From IMG/VR virus record IMGVR_UViG_3300027734_002590, positions 37,663-101,662 of that record: 64,000 nucleotides of DNA, one strand, 5' to 3'. A program made the position numbers and the translations under genes. Source of the DNA: a virus. The notes under the pieces were generated by a model. It searched no databases. It had not been told where the DNA came from and saw only the letters and a list, made by a program, of their open reading frames with translations. Below, one piece after another: positions 38,461 to 46,283 of the stretch. Each line of letters opens with the position of its first letter. The first letter of the stretch is position 1.

Positions 38461-39312
38461 TTACTGTTTTTGTGTTATACTATATGTGTTAGTATTAGAC
38501 GCATTACCCGAACTACCTAATTTCAAATTAAACACGTTAGCATTTGCAGAACCTGTTTGACTTAGTGTAATAGTGTTTCCAGTACCATTAACATCCATCC
38601 ATGCTTGATGGCCTGTTGATCCGCCTGAACCACTCTGAGCAATGTCAACAGTATTTGTTGCACCTTCTAATTTTACATAAACATTTCCGTTGTCACCTGT
38701 TAAGTTAGTAGTTACGCTGTTAGCTGTACCACCGGATGTCGTAATATCTTGTCTTGTTCCAGTAGCATCAACTGTTGAAATTAATGTAGCGCCGCCACCA
38801 CTTTGTGTAGCAGTTAATTGATTATCACTGCCTACCATACTAACATTAGCAGTATTGCTACCGTTCAACTGCGTAACACTAACAATAGTATCACTAGCTC
38901 TTGAATTACTAGTACCTAATTGGAATGTTGCCAAGTTATTGCTTCCACTTATGTTACCACTATTAACGGTACTATAAGTTAAATCAACACTCTTGCTAGT
39001 ACCCATAGTAGCATCAATTCCTAACCCCATTTTGTTGTTACTACCAGTTTGATTGATATTAACATTAACACCATCACCTCTAATAAGAGCAGGGTCCGTT
39101 GGACTGTTAATTGAAACAGACGAAGATAACCCTTTAACTTGGTTACCGGCCCCGTCCTGATTAATTGTAACGTTTGTAAAATCACCTGCCTGATCAATGT
39201 AAATGCTATTGTCAGCCGCTAACAGTGAGCCCGATGATAGCATCCCAGCCATCATTAGAATTGTAAGTAATTTTCTCGACAACTTACCAGCGCCTTTGAT
39301 TCTTTGTTCCAT
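38461..39312 (-). CDS. Curlin-repeat protein (CsgA/CsgB-like)
   Basis: 283 aa with signal peptide (…GSLLAADN). Curlin-like repeats of about 20-30 residues: IYIDQAGDFTNVTINQDGAG, GDGVNVNINQTGSNN, VSMVGSDNQLTATQSGG, WMDVNGTGNTITLSQTG and a final TNTYSITQKQ. Ser/Thr/Asn/Gly-rich between repeats. Predicted exported amyloid subunit. First gene of the lower half of the module, with an intergenic region of 192 bases upstream. Confidence 0.85.
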   Translation of the reverse strand: MEQRIKGAGKLSRKLLTILMMAGMLSSGSLLAADNSIYIDQAGDFTNVTINQDGAGNQVKGLSSSVSINSPTDPALIRGDGVNVNINQTGSNNKMGLGIDATMGTSKSVDLTYSTVNSGNISGSNNLATFQLGTSNSRASDTIVSVTQLNGSNTANVSMVGSDNQLTATQSGGGATLISTVDATGTRQDITTSGGTANSVTTNLTGDNGNVYVKLEGATNTVDIAQSGSGGSTGHQAWMDVNGTGNTITLSQTGSANANVFNLKLGSSGNASNTNTYSITQKQ

Positions 39313-39504
39313 CTTATTACAGAATTAGGTTGCAACACCTTGTTTGTAATTGTTTACAAACGCTTAGTTCTACCCTAACTCAGCTCCTTGGTCAATGACC
39401 ATATATTGTACTGCTATTTTATTTAAACACCTTTGCCTCTCAATAATACTATGCTGTTATTTTTACAACATGTAAAAAAATTAACATGTAAAAATTACAA
39501 CACC
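39313..39504 (-). promoter_or_regulatory. Intergenic region of the curlin genes with TTGTAA palindromes
   Basis: Contains TTTGTAA-TTG-TTTACAAA (about 39348-39366) and further on repeats of ACATGTAAAAA with TTTTTACAAC (about 39452-39500). These resemble the GTTGTA/TACAAC sites at 24.5-24.7 kb. A TTTAAATAA box occurs near 39420. Likely promoter/operator region of the curlin operon. Confidence 0.4.
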
Positions 39505-40731
39505 TTACTCTAACTTATCAGCTCGAATCCAACCACCACGGTCAGTTCCGTCTGCTATGTTTACTCTCCACCAACCTTCTGTTCCTGGTTGTCTTACACT
39601 TACTATACTACCTTTGGGAAACCACCATTTCTTCGTACCCGCTTCGTTTTCACTTGCGTACAAATACGATCCCTCTTTTAGTTTCTTCTCACCAAATAAC
39701 GGCCTTGCAGTATCTTGTGCCATTTTGCTTTCATTTGGCTTAATGTCTTTTTCTACTTTCTTTTCTATCTTTACTTCTGAGGAGGTACTGGGTACGGCCT
39801 CGGGCTTGGTTTCGGTGACGGCTTGCGGTTGAACCACGACATCTTTCTTCTCCTCCTGTTTCTTTATTTCAGAACTTATAACAGGAGCAACTGGTTGTGT
39901 TGGGATAAACGACATTGCTGGAGGTTCTTTGACTTCTGGTTTGTAATCCCATACTCCTTTGCGCTGTCCCTCTTTAATCAATTCAACTACTGCCATTTCT
40001 GTTGCGGCTTTGACTGCGTATGTGCCGGGCTCGTTAATAGTTAAGCCGGCTTCTGCTTCAAATGATTGTGTAGCATTATCAAAGAATTTTAATGCTGTTA
40101 CGCTATCGCCAGTACTTAAAATTGTTTTTTGTACTGTAACGGTTATTAGCACCTTACCTGTGTTTACACTAACTGCTCGTAAACTTACTGTTACGGTGTC
40201 TGAACTCCACTGTGTCTGTTTACCAATACCAAATATACGCATACCAGCACCACCGCTGGTTGTACTTGTGTCATAACCTACAATACCGCCTTCAATAATC
40301 ATTCCGGCGAACTGCATTGGCATTAGTGGTTTGGCATTGTTGCCCTCATAGGCTTCACGCATCTGACGAATAATTAATCTTTCTTTAGTTAAGTTATCAA
40401 TACCTACACGTTCAACAACTTCAAACCAGCGTCCTTGCCCTACATCGCTTAGAGCTTTGATTAAGAATGTTTCAGCACCTTGCGTAACGGCAGTACTTAA
40501 ACTTGCTACGTTGGCTTGTGGACGGCGCTGTCCAGTCTTGTCTTGGAAACTATATACTGCCACGCTAATAGGTTTACCTGCGGCAGGTGCAGGCATACTA
40601 TCAAATTCTTTCTTAATATTTTCACGTTGCCCGGTTACAGTAGGGTCGGTCTCATTTAGGCCAGTGCTTTGTATTACAGCACAGCCACTGATCATTGTTG
40701 CTATCAATAATGCAATTAAATTCTTTTTCAT
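39505..40731 (-). CDS. csgG: CsgG-type curli secretion channel with C-terminal SH3-like domain
   Basis: 408 aa. Lipoprotein signal with lipobox ISGC. CsgG/HfaB domain about 45-265: ISVAVYSFQDKTGQRRPQAN, WFEVVERVGIDNLTKERLII, GIVGYDTSTTSGGAGMRIFG, ITVTVQKTILSTGDSVTAL. CsgG is a nonameric outer-membrane pore for curli subunits. Unusually, a Lys/Glu/Pro-rich linker (about 270-340) leads to an SH3-like domain (YLYASENEAGTKKWWFPKGS, WWRVNIADGTDRGGWI). The extension is absent in E. coli CsgG (277 aa). Partner CsgF is encoded directly upstream. Confidence 0.93.
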   Translation of the reverse strand: MKKNLIALLIATMISGCAVIQSTGLNETDPTVTGQRENIKKEFDSMPAPAAGKPISVAVYSFQDKTGQRRPQANVASLSTAVTQGAETFLIKALSDVGQGRWFEVVERVGIDNLTKERLIIRQMREAYEGNNAKPLMPMQFAGMIIEGGIVGYDTSTTSGGAGMRIFGIGKQTQWSSDTVTVSLRAVSVNTGKVLITVTVQKTILSTGDSVTALKFFDNATQSFEAEAGLTINEPGTYAVKAATEMAVVELIKEGQRKGVWDYKPEVKEPPAMSFIPTQPVAPVISSEIKKQEEKKDVVVQPQAVTETKPEAVPSTSSEVKIEKKVEKDIKPNESKMAQDTARPLFGEKKLKEGSYLYASENEAGTKKWWFPKGSIVSVRQPGTEGWWRVNIADGTDRGGWIRADKLE

Positions 40732-40740
40732 GCCCTAGCC

Positions 40741-41220
40741 TTAAAATGTCCATTGATACATCGGAACAGTAATAGACGTTGGCGGTTGCCCGGGTTGATA
40801 AACAGTTATAGTAATGTTATCACCTGATGTTGCTTTTGACCATTCCATCCAAGTCATAGGAGTTCCGTCTGCATTTTTTGACATAACAAAACTACCTGAA
40901 GTAGGTGTAGTTCCATCTGCATTTGTTTTAAACATTGCAGATGCTAAATTTTGACTTATCTGTGCATACACACGAGATTCTAAGTTACTTAAAAACTTAG
41001 ACATATTGGTGTTTGCTTTATCTGCGGCGGCTTTATCTACTGCGGCCTGTATTTGATCACGAACTGCTTTTTGCCTTGTGTACTCTTGATTTTCTATAGT
41101 TAAGACGTGAGAACTATAACCAGACCCAGTAAAGGCTGGACTTTTAAATGAATAGTCGGCTAGAGGTGCCGCATTTAATAATAGTGGAAATACCCCGAGT
41201 GTTAGGGCAAGTATACGCAT
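40741..41220 (-). CDS. csgF: CsgF-like curli assembly protein
   Basis: 159 aa. Signal peptide (MRILALTLGVFPLLLNA), then the N-terminal plug-like segment YSFKSPAFTGSGYSSHVL, helix KFLSNLESRVYAQISQNLAS and C-terminal strands ITITVYQPGQPPTSITVPMY, all in the order of CsgF. In E. coli the N-terminus of CsgF inserts into the CsgG pore and anchors nucleation. Strong ribosome site CGGAGGAG; nine bases before csgG. No csgE, csgC or csgD seen. Confidence 0.87.
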   Translation of the reverse strand: MRILALTLGVFPLLLNAAPLADYSFKSPAFTGSGYSSHVLTIENQEYTRQKAVRDQIQAAVDKAAADKANTNMSKFLSNLESRVYAQISQNLASAMFKTNADGTTPTSGSFVMSKNADGTPMTWMEWSKATSGDNITITVYQPGQPPTSITVPMYQWTF

Positions 41221-41245
41221 GATCGCTCCTCCGGTAATACAAATG

Positions 41246-41251
41246 TATTTA
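41246..41251 (-). promoter_or_regulatory. Late-type TAAATA promoter of csgFG within a hairpin
   Basis: Minus strand CGTAAATACA, 25 bases before the csgF ATG. The box lies in an inverted repeat CCTCCG...CGGAGG whose right arm contains the ribosome site, so the leader could fold and hide it. Confidence 0.5.
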
Positions 41252-41281
41252 CGGAGGTATTAGATCTGATTTAGTACGTGT

Positions 41282-42991
41282 TTATTGATTGGTGTAACTA
41301 GGCGTTTGCCCAGTTAATGGTGCGCCTGCTGGGTTCCTGCCCATCGGCTTGCCTACATTAGGAAGAGGTTTAGTAGCAGATTTTGTTTGTACTACTGGTG
41401 CTTTTTGCACTGATGGGTTAGTACCGGCCGGAGTAACACCTTGTGCTGGCGCGGGAGTTTTTGCCGCAGGTTGTTTTTGTTGCTGAGACTGATCTTCAAT
41501 CTTTTCAATGTAGTTTGCAATATCAGAAATATCTTTTAGTAATCCGCCCATTGCAGTCATATTTCTAACTGTGCCATCTTTAAATTGAGACTTTAAATCT
41601 ACTAACTTGTTAGTGGCGTCTTTTCTACCTGCCGGAACAAACTTTTTAGCAATACTTCCTATAGGATATCCGTAAATGGAAATAATATGGGCCTTACCTT
41701 CCATATTTTCAACAACAACTAATTGTAGTTGTCGCATTGCTTTTTCAAATTCTGAACCAAAACTTAATTCTCTAAAAGCCTTCTTATCATCTGGATCGAG
41801 GATAACCATTTCAACACCTTCTTCTTTTCTAGTAAGATGTTGGAGTAATCCCTGATAAACGTCTTCGACTAATCCAGCCTGGTCAGTTCTTGCTTTTGCT
41901 TTTAACTTCTTGCCCGCATCTTCGTAGGCCGCAAGCATTCCGTTATCAAAATTGTGCTTTTTTTCTTCAGCTGATCCTCGAGCTCCTTTTGCAATCTCAT
42001 AAAAGTATTTTTTAACAGACGGGGATAATGGAACATTAAATGAGCTAAAAAATTCAGTAACGTGTTCAAAGCTAGAACCAACAACTTGTCCAAACTGCGC
42101 TACATCTCCCGCTTTAACGCTTAATAAACGTTTGGCTGTAGGTTGTCCGTCAACTAAAATCCTAAGATCGACCTTAGTCGTACTTTGATTTTCTTTTTCG
42201 CCACCGTCACTGATAACATCTACTTTGTTGTTTCTTGGATCATCTTGTGCGGCCTGTATAGCACCTGCTACACGTTCAGACGTATTAGCATACTCAACAG
42301 CAATTCTCGATCTTCTTTCTATTAGGTCGATCGATTCTTGAGGAACTTTATAATCTTGTAGAGTTTTACGACCTTCGCCTAGCCAAGCATAAAATGCTTT
42401 CTTATCCATAAACGGTATAGATACTTTAAATTCTAGGGTGTCTTTACCTGCTTTTGCTTGTATCACTCCGCCGTTTTGAGCTATTTGTCTACCCATATCT
42501 GCAAGATCTTTTTCAGTAACAGTTCCGCCACCTTTAACAAACTTAGCGGCTACAGCACAACCTAATAAGGCTTCTGTTACATTACCCATATTAGGTTTTA
42601 TTTCGCCTTTAATTTTTTCATCTTTATAGATATTAGTTAATCTTACATTATGGACTACTTCGCCAGTTGGTTCGCTTGTGTCTTCGTCTACAACATTAAC
42701 TGAGAATACAATTCCGGACAAGTTTCCGGTTTTCATTGCACTTTTAATATTTGCTTTTACTGTGAGTGGGTCAACTATTGTTCCTTCGAAGTTTTTTCCT
42801 GCGTGAGAAACTATTCCTTTCTTTTTATTTGCAGGTCTAAAGCCTGTATTAAAAGCGTATATCTGCCCCTCTATATTGTCTAAGAATGGATTTATGTATT
42901 TGGCAGATCTTGGCCCCGACCAATCTGGTAATTTCATAAGTCCTTCAAGTAAGGCTAATTTTGATTCAATAATAAATTCACGTGCTCGCAT
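41282..42991 (-). CDS. Putative virion/internal protein with MRAREFI N-terminus, 569 aa
   Basis: Begins MRAREFIIESKLALLEGLMK, a short basic-plus-acidic N-terminal tag I know from many proteins of T4-like marine phages. Middle: alpha/beta with STTKVDLRILVDGQPTAKRL. The C-terminal 90 residues are Pro/Ala/Gln/Thr-rich and disordered. No signal peptide. It could be a structural or injected protein. Leaderless-type promoter (TAAATA, seven bases, ATG). Directly upstream of the curli module on the same strand. Confidence 0.7.
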   Translation of the reverse strand: MRAREFIIESKLALLEGLMKLPDWSGPRSAKYINPFLDNIEGQIYAFNTGFRPANKKKGIVSHAGKNFEGTIVDPLTVKANIKSAMKTGNLSGIVFSVNVVDEDTSEPTGEVVHNVRLTNIYKDEKIKGEIKPNMGNVTEALLGCAVAAKFVKGGGTVTEKDLADMGRQIAQNGGVIQAKAGKDTLEFKVSIPFMDKKAFYAWLGEGRKTLQDYKVPQESIDLIERRSRIAVEYANTSERVAGAIQAAQDDPRNNKVDVISDGGEKENQSTTKVDLRILVDGQPTAKRLLSVKAGDVAQFGQVVGSSFEHVTEFFSSFNVPLSPSVKKYFYEIAKGARGSAEEKKHNFDNGMLAAYEDAGKKLKAKARTDQAGLVEDVYQGLLQHLTRKEEGVEMVILDPDDKKAFRELSFGSEFEKAMRQLQLVVVENMEGKAHIISIYGYPIGSIAKKFVPAGRKDATNKLVDLKSQFKDGTVRNMTAMGGLLKDISDIANYIEKIEDQSQQQKQPAAKTPAPAQGVTPAGTNPSVQKAPVVQTKSATKPLPNVGKPMGRNPAGAPLTGQTPSYTNQ

Positions 42992-42998
42992 AATCTAA

Positions 42999-43004
42999 TA
43001 TTTA
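42999..43004 (-). promoter_or_regulatory. Late-type promoter
   Basis: Minus strand GTTAAATATTAGATT then ATG at 42991: seven-base gap. Confidence 0.55.
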
Positions 43005-43697
43005 ACCAATTTCCGGGAATAGAACTTCCTGCACAAAACGCTTAATTTTACCCTCTTCTATACCCATAGCAACCATACTGCGAACTACTTGGGGGTTCTG
43101 CTTTTGATAATGGCAATAGCGATTCTGTGCTTGATGGAAGTCAAAACCGCTATGTTGTGCTATACCTACGTTCTTTATGTAAAAATCTAGAGTTGTTTTG
43201 GCAAGATCACATAGTTGCTGTATTTCTAGTTCGCTACGTAAATTGCCGGCCGCTACCATTGCAGGGCTGAATATTTGTCGAGCCCATTCTGGTAGCTCTC
43301 GTGGTTTATTCCACTCCAAATCATTAACCTGGGCTTTAAACCACAAGTACATAGGACTCAATGGATCTCCGCTAATACTATAGTCGTGGAATGCTCCTGT
43401 TATTTTATTGCGGCCGCAGACAGCGTCAAACCCGAATATAGGACTAGAGTCATTAGTGTGCGGAAACACAGTGGTGTGCAGGATATACATCCCGTGACTT
43501 TCACGTTTGTCTACAATTTCAACGTGTGCTCTACGGTATCGTGAGCTAGACCAAAGAGAATTGTGCCATTCATAATCGCTAACATCCTGGCTGATCAACT
43601 CACCTGTGTTGTTAAACACGTTAGTAAAGTGTTCAGATAGTTCTTCTATCTGCGTCCAAGCTTCAATCGATGTTAGGGAGTCTGTCATTGAATTCAT
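43002..43697 (-). CDS. Ferredoxin-dependent bilin reductase (PcyA/PebS/PcyX family)
   Basis: 231 aa. Core W-x-x-S-x-R-Y-R-R-A-H-V-E; the PcyA catalytic trio aligns with E60 (RAHVEIVDK), H74 (YILHTTVFP) and D91 (PIFGFDAV), and the H-to-D spacing of 17 equals that of PcyA. Reduces biliverdin to a phyco-bilin using ferredoxin. It overlaps the heme oxygenase gene by 35 bases, giving a heme-to-bilin cassette. The phage PcyX type is known to make phycoerythrobilin; which product is made here cannot be told. A second in-frame ATG is at 43688. Confidence 0.85.
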   Translation of the reverse strand: MNSMTDSLTSIEAWTQIEELSEHFTNVFNNTGELISQDVSDYEWHNSLWSSSRYRRAHVEIVDKRESHGMYILHTTVFPHTNDSSPIFGFDAVCGRNKITGAFHDYSISGDPLSPMYLWFKAQVNDLEWNKPRELPEWARQIFSPAMVAAGNLRSELEIQQLCDLAKTTLDFYIKNVGIAQHSGFDFHQAQNRYCHYQKQNPQVVRSMVAMGIEEGKIKRFVQEVLFPEIG

Positions 43698-44202
43698 TCA
43701 TTATTCTAATTGCCCAGTTGAACGATTTTAATGCTTCTTCGCCCAAGCTGTCATCTAATTTTGCACGGATCTTTTCTTTAAGTCCGTCACCATCTTTAAA
43801 TTCTAAATTGCGATGGGGTGGAGGCAAAATTTTCTTAATCATTTGACCACCAAATAAGTCGCCCATATGCCAAGTGTATAAGTGAGCCAGTACTTGTCCT
43901 TTTGGGAGATCTAAAATGTAACGATGGTATTCAATTGCGCCGGGAGTAAACTTGCCGTCAAATCTATTTTCGCAAAGATCTTTGTAGTCTTGGTATAGTT
44001 TGTATGCACGATCGATATCTGGTAGATCGTCTAGTAGCCCTTCGGAGCGGGCTTTAGTTTCGATAGCACCATACCATAACATTTTGTTGTAGGTAAAGTC
44101 TTTCCATACATCAACTGGCATCTGCTTTTTAAAAACAGAACGCATGAATTTAGTATCCTCTGCGGCCTGATGTACTTCTTTGGTAATTTCTTTTAAGCTC
44201 AT
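43663..44202 (-). CDS. Heme oxygenase
   Basis: 179 aa, alpha-helical. The proximal His is likely in KEVHQAAEDTKFMRSVF (H11), and the distal-helix glycine motif is seen as YTWHMGDLFGGQMIKKIL. Cleaves heme to biliverdin, CO and iron with a ferredoxin-type donor. Size suits the bacterial/cyanobacterial HO family (usually 200-240 aa, here slightly short). A TATAAATA box at 44221 and AGGAG ribosome site precede it; it heads the bilin cassette. Confidence 0.88.
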   Translation of the reverse strand: MSLKEITKEVHQAAEDTKFMRSVFKKQMPVDVWKDFTYNKMLWYGAIETKARSEGLLDDLPDIDRAYKLYQDYKDLCENRFDGKFTPGAIEYHRYILDLPKGQVLAHLYTWHMGDLFGGQMIKKILPPPHRNLEFKDGDGLKEKIRAKLDDSLGEEALKSFNWAIRIMNEFNDRLPNID

Positions 44203-44220
44203 TATATTCTCCTGTACGGA

Positions 44221-44228
44221 TATTTATA
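44221..44228 (-). promoter_or_regulatory. Exact late-type promoter TATAAATA with leader
   Basis: Minus strand CTATAAATATCC, 18 bases before the heme oxygenase ATG at 44202. Confidence 0.7.
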
Positions 44229-44236
44229 GTGGGCTT

Positions 44237-44539
44237 TTACTCTGGTTCGACTTTAATGACTAAAGGGAATCCGTGTTCACGGGATAGTTCTGTTGCTTCT
44301 ACGGTCTTCTGCTCGGCAATTTCATAGCTGTAAATTCCTGCTACGGCCGCACCTTCATGGTGTATTTTCATAGTCAACGCTTCGGCAGAACTGTGATTGT
44401 GTTTGAACACACGAATCAACATAGCTATAACAAAATCCATAGGAGTTCTGTCATCATTAAGAACGATGCATTTATATTTGCTTGGACGTACTACTTCAAG
44501 ATCTTGTTTAGTAGTTTCTTTAGTTAGAGTTTCTGCCAT
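44237..44539 (-). CDS. clpS: ClpS, N-degron adaptor for Clp protease
   Basis: 100 aa. Family motifs: YKCIVLNDDRTPMDFVIAML (N-end pocket), LTMKIHHEGAAVAGIYSYEI and AEQKTVEATELSREHGFPL. Pocket residues equivalent to the Asp pair and His of E. coli ClpS are present. ClpS normally works with ClpA, not ClpX; neither ClpA nor ClpP is in the window, so it should act on the host protease. It could redirect N-end-rule degradation during infection. Confidence 0.93.
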   Translation of the reverse strand: MAETLTKETTKQDLEVVRPSKYKCIVLNDDRTPMDFVIAMLIRVFKHNHSSAEALTMKIHHEGAAVAGIYSYEIAEQKTVEATELSREHGFPLVIKVEPE

Positions 44540-44562
44540 TGTGTAGCCCGTTTTATAGTTGA

Positions 44563-44589
44563 TAATAAAGGGAGGGTCACCCCTCCCTT
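44563..44589 (-). terminator. Terminator after the Hsp20 gene
   Basis: AAGGGAGGG-TCAC-CCCTCCCTT hairpin, 9 bp, followed on the minus strand by TATTAT. Separates hsp20 from clpS. Confidence 0.7.
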
Positions 44590-44592
44590 ACT

Positions 44593-45075
44593 TTATGCGG
44601 CCTTTGACAGCCTCGGTTTTTGTGTAGTTTCGAAAGTATTAGCAATTTCAATCTTACGTGGCTTCAGTGATTCTGGAAGTACACGCTCGAGTTTAATTGT
44701 TAAGATACCATCGTTGATTTCGGCTCCACGTACTTCAACATACTGTTCAAGAGTCCACGCACGATAGAAATCACGTGCGGCAAGACCGCGGTAGTGATAT
44801 ACCTGTCCTTCTGGTGGTTCTTTTTCAGCTTTCTTACCTTCTACAGTAAGTTGATGTTGATCGATAGTGATCTCAATCTCGTCCTTTTTAAAACCTGCTA
44901 CAGCGACTTCAATTTGATATTCGCTTTCACTAGTTTGAAGGATGTTGAATGGGGGATAGTTGTTGCCTGCGGAATTGGCCAATCTGCCGTCTAAACTGTC
45001 GAACAGTTGATCAAATCCAATGAGTGCTCTGTTGATATTCGCTAGAGCGTTTGTGTCGATACGATATGCTTTCAT
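44593..45075 (-). CDS. Small heat-shock protein Hsp20 (IbpA-like)
   Basis: 160 aa. Alpha-crystallin domain about 38-130: YPPFNILQTSESEYQIEVAV, AGFKKDEIEITIDQHQLTVE, VYHYRGLAARDFYRAWTLEQ, DGILTIKLERVLPESLKPRK. An I-x-I-like LPESLKPRKIEI follows. Holdase for unfolded proteins. T4-like phages commonly carry one. Its 20-base leader before ATG is identical to that of dnaK, and a sigma70 promoter lies upstream. Confidence 0.93.
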   Translation of the reverse strand: MKAYRIDTNALANINRALIGFDQLFDSLDGRLANSAGNNYPPFNILQTSESEYQIEVAVAGFKKDEIEITIDQHQLTVEGKKAEKEPPEGQVYHYRGLAARDFYRAWTLEQYVEVRGAEINDGILTIKLERVLPESLKPRKIEIANTFETTQKPRLSKAA

Positions 45076-45153
45076 AATTTTCTCCTTTAATAAGCAAGAT
45101 ATTTTGGGCTACTTGCCCAATGTAGGAAACCCAATTGGCATCTCCTACATGTT

Positions 45154-45187
45154 TATTTATTATACACGATATCAGTTACTCTGTCAA
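45154..45187 (-). promoter_or_regulatory. Sigma70 promoter plus late-type box of hsp20
   Basis: TTGACA (45182-45187), 17 bases, TATAAT (45159-45164), with TAAATA immediately downstream at 45154-45159. Lies partly inside the end of the epimerase gene. Confidence 0.75.
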
Positions 45188-46216
45188 ATCCGACAGCTCG
45201 CGGGCATGATCTTGATAGAATTCAAAAATCTTATCTAGTGCGTCTACTAGTGTTACTGTAGGAGTCCAGCCCAATTCTTCTCTGGTGTTAGTGATCTTTG
45301 GAACACGGCTTTGTACGTCTTGATAACCCTTACCGTAGAAGTCACTACTCAATGTGCCAATAATATTAACCTTGTGTGCATTTGAGTACGCAGGGTACTT
45401 TCTAGCCAAGTCTAACATCATTCCTGCAAGGGCGGAAATTGAGTGGTCTTCTACTGGATTACCAATGTTGTAGATCTTGCCCGTAGCAATGCCATTCTTG
45501 TTTTCTATAATTTTCATTAGCGCACTAATGCCATCATCGATGTAGGTAAAGCAACGTCTCTGCTCTCCGCCATCTACAAGTTCTAAATTTTTACCGTATA
45601 CAATATTAGAAAGGAACTGTGTAATAACACGGGGACTACCTTCCTTCTGTGTACTGATCTTATCTAGTCCAGGTCCGACCCAATTGAACGGACGGAATAG
45701 CGTATAGTTAAATCCTTGCTCTTGCCCATAGGCCGCAATGACGCGATCCATCATTTGTTTTGCACAAGCATAGATCCAACGTTGCTTGTTGATAGGTCCG
45801 TAGGTCAATTCTGACTCGTAAGGGTCAAACGGAGTATCTTTACTCATACCATATACTTCGCTTGTACTTGGCCAAATCAAATGCTTCTTATACTTGACCG
45901 CATCTTTAATGATCGGCAAGTTTGCTTCAAAGTCTAGTTCAAAAACTCGAAGAGGATTTTGTACATAGGTCGCAGGAGTGGCCACAGCAACTAAGGGTAG
46001 AATTACATCACACTTTTTAACATGATAGGTAACCCACTCTTTGTTAATAGTAATGTCGCCTTCAACAAAGTGAACACGTTTGTCATTTACCATATCGCCT
46101 AGTTTGTCACTAGACATATCCATACCATAGACTTCCCAGTCTGTGGTCTCTAAAATTCGTTTAGTCAAATGATGACCAATAAAACCGTTAACACCTAAAA
46201 TTAAAACTTTTTTCAT
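45176..46216 (-). CDS. ArnA-like UDP-glucuronate decarboxylase/epimerase
   Basis: 346 aa. KKVLILGVNGFIGHHLTKRI (NAD loop), PLVAVATPATYVQNPLRVFE and STSEVYGMSKDTPFDPYESE are close to the dehydrogenase half of ArnA; catalytic Tyr/Lys in WIYACAKQMMDR. Oxidative decarboxylation of UDP-glucuronate leads toward aminoarabinose or xylose-type sugars. The formyltransferase half of ArnA is absent. ATG at 46216 with GAGGTG; a GTG at 46222 is also in frame. Confidence 0.85.
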   Translation of the reverse strand: MKKVLILGVNGFIGHHLTKRILETTDWEVYGMDMSSDKLGDMVNDKRVHFVEGDITINKEWVTYHVKKCDVILPLVAVATPATYVQNPLRVFELDFEANLPIIKDAVKYKKHLIWPSTSEVYGMSKDTPFDPYESELTYGPINKQRWIYACAKQMMDRVIAAYGQEQGFNYTLFRPFNWVGPGLDKISTQKEGSPRVITQFLSNIVYGKNLELVDGGEQRRCFTYIDDGISALMKIIENKNGIATGKIYNIGNPVEDHSISALAGMMLDLARKYPAYSNAHKVNIIGTLSSDFYGKGYQDVQSRVPKITNTREELGWTPTVTLVDALDKIFEFYQDHARELSDLTE

Positions 46217-46231
46217 AAGCACCTCTGCAAT

Positions 46232-46237
46232 TATTTA
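46232..46237 (-). promoter_or_regulatory. Late-type TAAATA element
   Basis: Minus strand TTTAAATAATTG, 16 bases before the ATG at 46216; merges with the T-run of the porin terminator. Confidence 0.4.
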
Positions 46238-46262
46238 AAAAAATAAGGACCCGTAGGTCCCT
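46236..46262 (-). terminator. Terminator after the porin gene
   Basis: Minus strand AGGGACC-TACG-GGTCCTT then TATTTTTTT. Confidence 0.8.
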
Positions 46263-46283
46263 ATTCTTGAAAGTATTCTAAAA

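Noticed and set aside
40741-41220. Reading the 159-aa protein as an unrelated exported protein
   Set aside because: Order of signal peptide, N-terminal plug, central helix and C-terminal strands, plus adjacency to csgG, favours CsgF.
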